A model generated the notes under the pieces. It was not told the origin of the DNA, did not search any database, and saw only the letters and a list, made by a program, of their open reading frames with translations. A DNA stretch of 28,749 bases from contig JANRIC010000255.1 in the NCBI GenBank assembly GCA_033765345.1, forward strand, positions 1-28,749, in the 5' to 3' direction. Origin of the DNA: JANRIC01 sp033765345 (GTDB lineage Bacteria > Bacteroidota > Bacteroidia > Cytophagales > Microscillaceae). Shown here in pieces: positions 24,169 through 28,749 of the stretch; the stretch's first letter is position 1; each line of letters opens with the position of its first letter. Made by a program: the position numbers and the translations under genes.

Positions 24169-25452
24169 ATGAAAAAAACTCATTCAAGAAGATCTTTTCT
24201 GGGCAAAAGTGCTTTAACGGGCTTATTCAGTGCTGCTACACTGTCGGTTTTCGGCAAAGGGTTGGAATCAGCATTGGACAATTCATCCACGCTTTCCAGA
24301 CCTGCAGATTTGAAAATTACGGACACCAAATGCGGATACATTCGTGGAGGTCATAGCCTTTTTGTAAAAATATACACCAATCAGGGAATATGGGGCTGCG
24401 GTGAAGGTGTAGATGCTACTCCGGGCACATATCATTTGGTAAAAATGCTTGGAAAAAGAATTGAAGGCAAAAACCCCTTAAATGTCCACCGATTGTTTGA
24501 AGATATGCGTAGGTCAGGATTTTTCGAGGGTGCCCAATCGGGGATGTTTATAGCGGTACTCTCAGCCATCGAGACAGCCCTGTGGGACCTGGCCGGAAAA
24601 GCACTCAACATGCCAGTGTATCAATTGCTGGGAGGCAAATTCCGAGATAAAATCCGCGTATATTGCGATACTGCCTTGTATCAAAGCACCTTGCCAAGCC
24701 CTGAAAAATTTGCAGAAAGTGCCCAAGAAGTCGTCAAAATGGGTTTTAATGCCATTAAGTTTGATCTTGATCAAAGAAACGATCCTCACAAATACGATCT
24801 TTACAACTGGACGGCAAGCCCAGGTGAATTACAAAGAATGTATGATCAAATTGCTGCCGCACGGAAAGCTGTCGGACCCAACATAGATATTTGTGTTGAT
24901 ATGCACGGGAGATATGATGCCACTACCGGCAAACAAGTAGCCAAACTCCTTGAACCTCTCAACCTGATGTGGCTCGAAGAACCTATCCCTGCCGAAAATG
25001 CAGAAGCGTATAAAAGTATTACCGATTCAACCAGCACGCCAATATGCACTGGTGAAAATTTATACCTGGCCTATGGCTTCCGTAGATTGCTAGAAATGGG
25101 GGCGGTCAATATCATTATGCCTGATTTGCAAAAAGCAGGAGGGCTGGGAGAGGGGCAAAGAATTGCCAATCTGGCCAATCTCTATTATGTACCTTTTGCA
25201 CCCCACATGGTGGCCTCTTTTTTAGGGGCTATGGCTTCTGCCCACGTATGTGCCTCTGTTCCTAATTTTTTAATTCTTGAATGGCAGATTTATTTTCATA
25301 AAGATCCGATGTTCAAGGAGATTGTTTCTTATGAGGGCAATCAGGTAGAAAATAGCTTTATTACGGTATCCGAAAAACCAGGCATAGGGGTTGAAATCAA
25401 TGAAGAAGGTATGCGTAAATATGCACAACCTGGCGTGCCATTTTTTGAATAA
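24169..25452 (+). CDS. Tat-exported mandelate racemase/muconate lactonizing enzyme family dehydratase
   Basis: From ATG 24169 the protein has 427 residues and begins with a twin-arginine signal (SRRSFLGKSA, residues 6-15). It is an enolase-superfamily member: N-terminal capping domain (about 50-170), then a barrel with Lys197 in IKFDL, metal ligands Asp244, Glu270 and Glu296 (CVDMHGRYD, MWLEEP, TGENL), and the Asp319/His346 pair (MPDLQKAGG, APHMVASF). His246 in DMHGRY and the PHM motif resemble sugar-acid dehydratases (galactonate/mannonate type) rather than racemases. The likely reaction is removal of water from an aldonic or uronic acid to a 2-keto-3-deoxy acid, which the preceding RraA-like enzyme might cleave. 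A TTG at 24103 in frame is rejected as start. Confidence 0.92.
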   Translation: MKKTHSRRSFLGKSALTGLFSAATLSVFGKGLESALDNSSTLSRPADLKITDTKCGYIRGGHSLFVKIYTNQGIWGCGEGVDATPGTYHLVKMLGKRIEGKNPLNVHRLFEDMRRSGFFEGAQSGMFIAVLSAIETALWDLAGKALNMPVYQLLGGKFRDKIRVYCDTALYQSTLPSPEKFAESAQEVVKMGFNAIKFDLDQRNDPHKYDLYNWTASPGELQRMYDQIAAARKAVGPNIDICVDMHGRYDATTGKQVAKLLEPLNLMWLEEPIPAENAEAYKSITDSTSTPICTGENLYLAYGFRRLLEMGAVNIIMPDLQKAGGLGEGQRIANLANLYYVPFAPHMVASFLGAMASAHVCASVPNFLILEWQIYFHKDPMFKEIVSYEGNQVENSFITVSEKPGIGVEINEEGMRKYAQPGVPFFE

Positions 25453-25480
25453 AAAAATGATTCATTCGTAAATTGAGCGT

Positions 25481-25547
25481 AAACATAAAAACCTCTTATC
25501 CCGTCTTCTCTTCTGCCGATAGAGAAGGCGGGCAAGGTAAAACATAA
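25481..25547. repeat. Hairpin element with ends shared with copy A
   Basis: CCCGTCTTCTCT (25500-25511) pairs with AGAGAAGGCGGG (25521-25532) with one G-T pair, around a 9-base loop. The flanks AAACATAAAAACCTC (25481-25495) and GGTAAAACATAA (25536-25547) match the ends of the element at 749-858 although the inner hairpins differ. It lies between convergent genes (stops at 25452 and 25596) and can serve as their common terminator. Confidence 0.6.
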
Positions 25548-25595
25548 TCAAACCTACATGCTTTTGTACAGTAATATATCAAAAAAATCTTATTT

Positions 25596-26276
25596 TTATT
25601 CCAGACTCTCATAATACTTCAATACTTCCAACAGATCAGGTTCATCTTTTAGATCAAGATGCTGCTTGTCTGCATAATGTTTTATTTTACTTTGAGAAGA
25701 TCCCAAAACTTCCAACAGGCTATTTTTACTCTTAATTTTAGTGATTTTTCCGTTTTTTTCAATAAAAAGCTGTGTTTTTAGATCATATTCATTGTAAAAC
25801 TTACCCGAATTATAGGTCACGTCCTTGTCAGCCTGAATAAAGGTTTTTTTCCACTTTTTTAATAAATTAACTTTTCCTTCAAACAAGACTTCCAAAAATT
25901 GTGTCTTATCGTGAAGCGTATACTTTTTAAACTTACGGTTATTTTGTGTATAAATAATAAAATTTTCAAGTTTTTCTCTATTTGGTATCAAGGAATCATT
26001 GGTAATGGGGTTCATAATCATCAGCTCGTCTTTGAGAATGTTATATTTCATCGCCGCATCTTTGTAAGTTACGCCATTGAGTACCAATTCTCCAACTTCC
26101 CAACGATCAAATAAATAAGGATGACCTTGTGTACCTTCATAAAAATTTACAACCCGGATAGAAGAAGCCGAAGACGAAAAACTAGCCCTCGGGTCTAAGC
26201 TCTCTAATTGCCGAACCTGTGCTTTTACTATAAAACTAAAACAAACAATTATAAAAGAAAGTAGGATTTTTTTCAT
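25596..26276 (-). CDS. Uncharacterised exported protein
   Basis: The 226-residue protein has a signal peptide (1-19, ending IVKAQ) and a beta-rich body: YLFDRWEVGELVLNGVTY, ELMIMNPITNDSLIPNREKL, a Lys-rich middle, and a C-terminal helical part ending DLLEVLKYYESLE. I recognise the general type (small secreted Bacteroidota proteins with repeated short beta strands) but no named family. It is divergent from the ADP-ribosylglycohydrolase gene with a 274-base gap and convergent with the dehydratase gene. A periplasmic or outer-membrane-associated role is likely; nothing indicates an enzyme. Confidence 0.8.
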   Translation of the reverse strand: MKKILLSFIIVCFSFIVKAQVRQLESLDPRASFSSSASSIRVVNFYEGTQGHPYLFDRWEVGELVLNGVTYKDAAMKYNILKDELMIMNPITNDSLIPNREKLENFIIYTQNNRKFKKYTLHDKTQFLEVLFEGKVNLLKKWKKTFIQADKDVTYNSGKFYNEYDLKTQLFIEKNGKITKIKSKNSLLEVLGSSQSKIKHYADKQHLDLKDEPDLLEVLKYYESLE

Positions 26277-26463
26277 AATTCAAAATGATTTGTAAAACTA
26301 CAGACAAATTCAGTTCAATATATAAAATGCTTGGATTTATTCCTAAAAAAACTCAGAACTTAACTTAAGATAGGAGAACCTCAACCAGCATTTTCTAATC
26401 TAATAGGGATTTTTTGCATTAAGCCAAGCATTTGATTAAGTTACTCAAAAAAAGAATTTATGC

Positions 26464-26494
26464 ATTGATTTTCTAAAATCAATTCTTACCTTCG
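26464..26494 (+). promoter_or_regulatory. Promoter with internal palindrome before the ADP-ribosylglycohydrolase gene
   Basis: TTG (26465-26467), a 19-base spacer and TACCTTCG (26487-26494, one mismatch to TAnnTTTG) lie about 55 bases before ATG 26551. ATTGATTTT-CT-AAAATCAAT (26464-26483), with perfect 9-base arms, fills the spacer, a typical repressor position. A separate 10-base inverted repeat AAATGCTTGG/CCAAGCATTT (26325-26334, 26424-26433) lies upstream. Confidence 0.6.
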
Positions 26495-26550
26495 TAAAAT
26501 TATTTATTGGAATTATCTAAAAAACAACGTGTCACTGTCAAAATTTACCT

Positions 26551-27966
26551 ATGCAAAAATACACACAAATTTGTACTCACTTGAGATGGATGCTTTTTAT
26601 ACCAGTTCTTTTTTTTGTGGCTTCTTGTAATCATAATAACCAGGCCGATAAAAACACTCAATCCGATAAAGTACTAAAAGATACCCATCTGACCTACCAA
26701 GCCTATACCCCTAAGCCTTCCGACCGGGTTATATCGAGAGAAAAGTATATCCATAAATTGTATGGCTTCTGGCTTGCTCAATGTATTGCCAACTGGACTG
26801 GCTTAATCACCGAAATGGATAAAATCGGAGGAGTGGGCAAAGATGGAAAGGGTGCAGGGTTTTATACCCGTAATCATTGGGGCGGACCTGATGAGCCGAA
26901 TATCTGGAGCTCGGATAATCCCAATAGGAAAATTGATTTCTTCTTGGAAAAAGAAGGTAGTGCCTGGGGGGCAGATGATGATACAGACATAGAGTATATG
27001 TATCAAGAACTATTAAGAACCTACAAAACCAGCTTGCTCAGTGGCGACCAAATACGCAACGGCTGGCTTAAACATATCAAAGCAGAAGAAGAGAATTTTC
27101 TGTGGGTTTCCAATCAATCTGCTTTTGACTTGATGAAAAAAGGAATCTCCCCGCCTGCTACCTCTGATCCTAAAAATAACCCACATTATGACATGATAGA
27201 CGCACAATTGACCACCGAAATTTTTGGTTTTTTTGCACCTGCGCGCCCTGATATTGCCTTGAAAATCGCTAAATTGCCCATTCAAACGACTGCCCGAGAA
27301 AACGCCCAATGGATTGCCGAATTTTATGTGATTATGTATTCGCTGGCGTCTTATGTAGATGAAAAAAAACCGATGAAAGAAAATTTATCCTGGATGGCCG
27401 AGCAAGCCTATCAAAGACTTCCTAAAAATTCTTATGCTGCCAAAATGTATGATTTTGTAAAAAACAAGTACCAAACAGGGGCTACTTGGGAAGAAACCAG
27501 GGATGCACTCCACGAAAAATATCAGGTCAAACAAGAAGACGGCTACCTCTGGGCTACCCAAGATACTGTATGTAATGGCTGCTTCGCTGCCGGAATCAAT
27601 TTCGGAGCCAGCATCATCAGTCTCCTTTATGGCGAAGGCGATCTAAAGGAAACGATTAAAATAGGCGCTTTATGTGGCTGGGATTCAGACAACCCCACTG
27701 CGACCTGGGGCGGGCTGCTGGGTTTTATGTTGGGTAAAGACGGCGTTGAAAAAGCCTTTAATCAAAAACTTGCCCATCAATTCAATATCCACCGAACCCG
27801 ACAAAATTTCCCCAACAATGGCATTGATTCTTTTGATAATATGGCTAAAAAAGGCGTATTGATCATTGATCGAGTGATACAAGAACAAATGAACGGTGGG
27901 GTAGACCTCCAAAAAAATGTTTGGTACATACCGGCCGTACCCATAAATATTGCTCTTGGCGATTGA
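26551..27966 (+). CDS. ADP-ribosylglycohydrolase-family lipoprotein
   Basis: The 471-residue protein has a lipoprotein signal (VASC, Cys26) and an ADP-ribosylglycohydrolase-type fold. The first metal-binding segment is WGADDDTDIEYMYQ (139-152) and the second CGWDSDNPTATWGGLLGFML (375-394), close to the family pattern GxDxDT...GxxxG but with Asn-Pro in place of the usual Thr. Export is unusual for an enzyme acting on ADP-ribosylated protein; lipoprotein members occur in polysaccharide-utilisation contexts of Bacteroidota and Planctomycetes, where they may act as glycoside-like hydrolases. Its neighbours (sulfatase, aldolase, dehydratase) support a glycan role. Start ATG 26551 is preceded by the promoter at 26464-26494. 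Confidence 0.88.
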   Translation: MQKYTQICTHLRWMLFIPVLFFVASCNHNNQADKNTQSDKVLKDTHLTYQAYTPKPSDRVISREKYIHKLYGFWLAQCIANWTGLITEMDKIGGVGKDGKGAGFYTRNHWGGPDEPNIWSSDNPNRKIDFFLEKEGSAWGADDDTDIEYMYQELLRTYKTSLLSGDQIRNGWLKHIKAEEENFLWVSNQSAFDLMKKGISPPATSDPKNNPHYDMIDAQLTTEIFGFFAPARPDIALKIAKLPIQTTARENAQWIAEFYVIMYSLASYVDEKKPMKENLSWMAEQAYQRLPKNSYAAKMYDFVKNKYQTGATWEETRDALHEKYQVKQEDGYLWATQDTVCNGCFAAGINFGASIISLLYGEGDLKETIKIGALCGWDSDNPTATWGGLLGFMLGKDGVEKAFNQKLAHQFNIHRTRQNFPNNGIDSFDNMAKKGVLIIDRVIQEQMNGGVDLQKNVWYIPAVPINIALGD

Positions 27967-27982
27967 TCAAATTTTAGTTTTT

Positions 27983-28441
27983 TTATCCCAATGGTTTTTC
28001 AAAACATACACTGTTCTCGATATTTTCGTACTGCCCATAATTAGGAATGATTCGGTAGCCTTTTTTGAGGTAAAGCGCAATGGCTTCAGGTTGTCTTTTC
28101 CCGGTTTCCAAAATACATTTTTGATAACCCAACTCCTTTGCCCATTGTTCCAGTTCCTCTAAAACTACCGAGGCAATCCCCTGCCCGCGAAGATGCTCGG
28201 AGACATACATCCTCTTTACCTCCATGGCTTCGGGACTGAAAGCACGCAAAGCACCACAAGCCACTGGGGTTTCGTGCTGATAAGCCACCACGGCATAAGG
28301 AATATTATTAATTTTATTAAATTGAGCATAAAATGAGTGATCTTCTCCATCGCGAATGCTCAACTCTTTGTCTAAAAAACGAACAAGTGCCTGAAAATCC
28401 AAATGTGTAGAATCGGTGCGTATCAGTGAAATCATCTGCAT
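27983..28441 (-). CDS. GNAT-family N-acetyltransferase
   Basis: The 152-residue protein is a single GNAT domain: motif A at about residues 74-98 (MEVKRMYVSEHLRGQGIA, with the R/Q-x-x-G-x-G/A acetyl-CoA loop), then LEELEQWAKELGYQKCILET and YLKKGYRIIPNYG (motif B). It transfers an acetyl group from acetyl-CoA to an unidentified amine, possibly a small molecule or a protein N-terminus. Start could be Met1 (28441) or Met3 (28435). It is convergent with the ADP-ribosylglycohydrolase gene (16-bp gap) and has no visible operon partner. Confidence 0.88.
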   Translation of the reverse strand: MQMISLIRTDSTHLDFQALVRFLDKELSIRDGEDHSFYAQFNKINNIPYAVVAYQHETPVACGALRAFSPEAMEVKRMYVSEHLRGQGIASVVLEELEQWAKELGYQKCILETGKRQPEAIALYLKKGYRIIPNYGQYENIENSVCFEKPLG

Positions 28442-28492
28442 AAGATTAAGTGATGAAATATAAAAGAAATACCCATAGTTTGTTCAGTAAAA

Positions 28493-28590
28493 GGTGGTAT
28501 TAAAGATGTAATGCTTCTAAAAAAAACGCCCAGTTTTGTGTCCTCAAAAAACCCTTTTTGAATACACAGCATTCCTTGTTTAACACCACC
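28493..28590. mobile_element. 98-bp MITE-like element with 8-bp target duplication
   Basis: Terminal inverted repeats of 23 bases (28493-28515 and 28568-28590) match at 19 of 23 positions; both begin GGTGGT(A/G)TTAAA. They are immediately flanked by the direct repeat CAGTAAAA (28485-28492 and 28591-28598). The inside has no coding capacity. Length, inverted ends and 8-base duplication fit a non-autonomous insertion sequence; the end sequence and duplication size recall IS1595-type elements, but this is from memory. The region 28442-28492 upstream of the GNAT gene shows no exact promoter match. Confidence 0.65.
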
Positions 28591-28613
28591 CAGTAAAAAA
28601 ACTAAAAAAGTAT

Positions 28614-28749
28614 TTAATTCTTAATTCTTAATTCTTAATTCTTAATTCTTAATTCTTAATTCTTAATTCTTAATTCTTAATTCTTAATTCTTAATTCTTA
28701 ATTCTTAATTCTTAATTCTTAATTCTTAATTCTTAATTCTTAATTCTTA
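28614..28749. repeat. TTAATTC heptamer tandem array, at least 19 copies
   Basis: The heptamer TTAATTC repeats without error from 28614 to the window end (136 bases, 19.4 copies), and may continue beyond. Because 7 is not a multiple of 3, each frame passes through every codon of the unit, including TAA on both strands, so the array cannot be translated. It is a simple-sequence array likely to vary in copy number by slippage. Confidence 0.95.

Noticed and set aside
26325..26433. MITE suggested by a 10-base inverted repeat
   Set aside because: There is no flanking direct repeat and the arms are short and AT-rich, so chance is likely.
28614..28749. CRISPR array or coding repeat
   Set aside because: Seven-base units without spacers; TAA occurs in every frame on both strands.

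Overview
The window looks like a chromosomal segment of a Bacteroidota bacterium, probably a free-living Cytophagales/Saprospirales-type lineage. The reasons are: a protein with a type IX secretion (Por) C-terminal sorting domain; a FISUMP-domain surface lipoprotein; a DUF4469-type HU-like DNA-binding protein; signal peptides ending in QAQ/KAQ; promoters of the TTG-N19-21-TAnnTTTG type; and almost no Shine-Dalgarno sequences. Genus cannot be read from the sequence.

Layout. (1) 1-1167: the end of an Rpn-type nuclease gene, then a 530-base gene-poor stretch holding the first 32 codons of a REP-associated tyrosine transposase (RAYT) between two inverted copies of a multi-hairpin element, a decayed REPtron-like structure. 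(2) 1168-7718, minus strand: two small membrane proteins under one promoter, then a five-gene run: HU-like protein, acidic/glycine-zipper/basic-tailed protein, HEAGH metallopeptidase and two unrecognised proteins. The last four are tightly packed (4-bp ATGA overlap, 11-bp overlap, 48-bp gap). This is the best candidate for an undescribed system. Two promoters here share an 18-base block with an inverted-repeat operator, and a perfect copy of that operator lies between the HU-like gene and a divergent LuxR-type regulator. (3) 8005-11336, plus strand: the LuxR/PAS-like regulator, an AAA-ATPase/PD-(D/E)XK protein and an SMP-30 lactonase. (4) 11333-16463, minus strand: a large T9SS-sorted protein, a FISUMP lipoprotein and a soluble histidine kinase. 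(5) 16603-16892: a frameshifted, truncated Uma2 nuclease remnant, then a strong bidirectional terminator. (6) 17025-20519: a very long TraB/GumN protein. (7) 20765-27966: exported catabolic enzymes (sulfatase lipoprotein, signal-peptide RraA-like aldolase, Tat-exported enolase-superfamily dehydratase, ADP-ribosylglycohydrolase-fold lipoprotein), suggesting breakdown of sulfated or acidic sugars outside the cytoplasm. (8) 27983-28749: a GNAT acetyltransferase, a 98-bp MITE-like element with 8-bp direct repeats, and a TTAATTC heptamer array that runs off the window end.

No rRNA, tRNA, CRISPR array or complete transposase was seen. Mobile-DNA traces are frequent but all small or broken. All functional calls come from reading translated motifs by eye; no database search was run.
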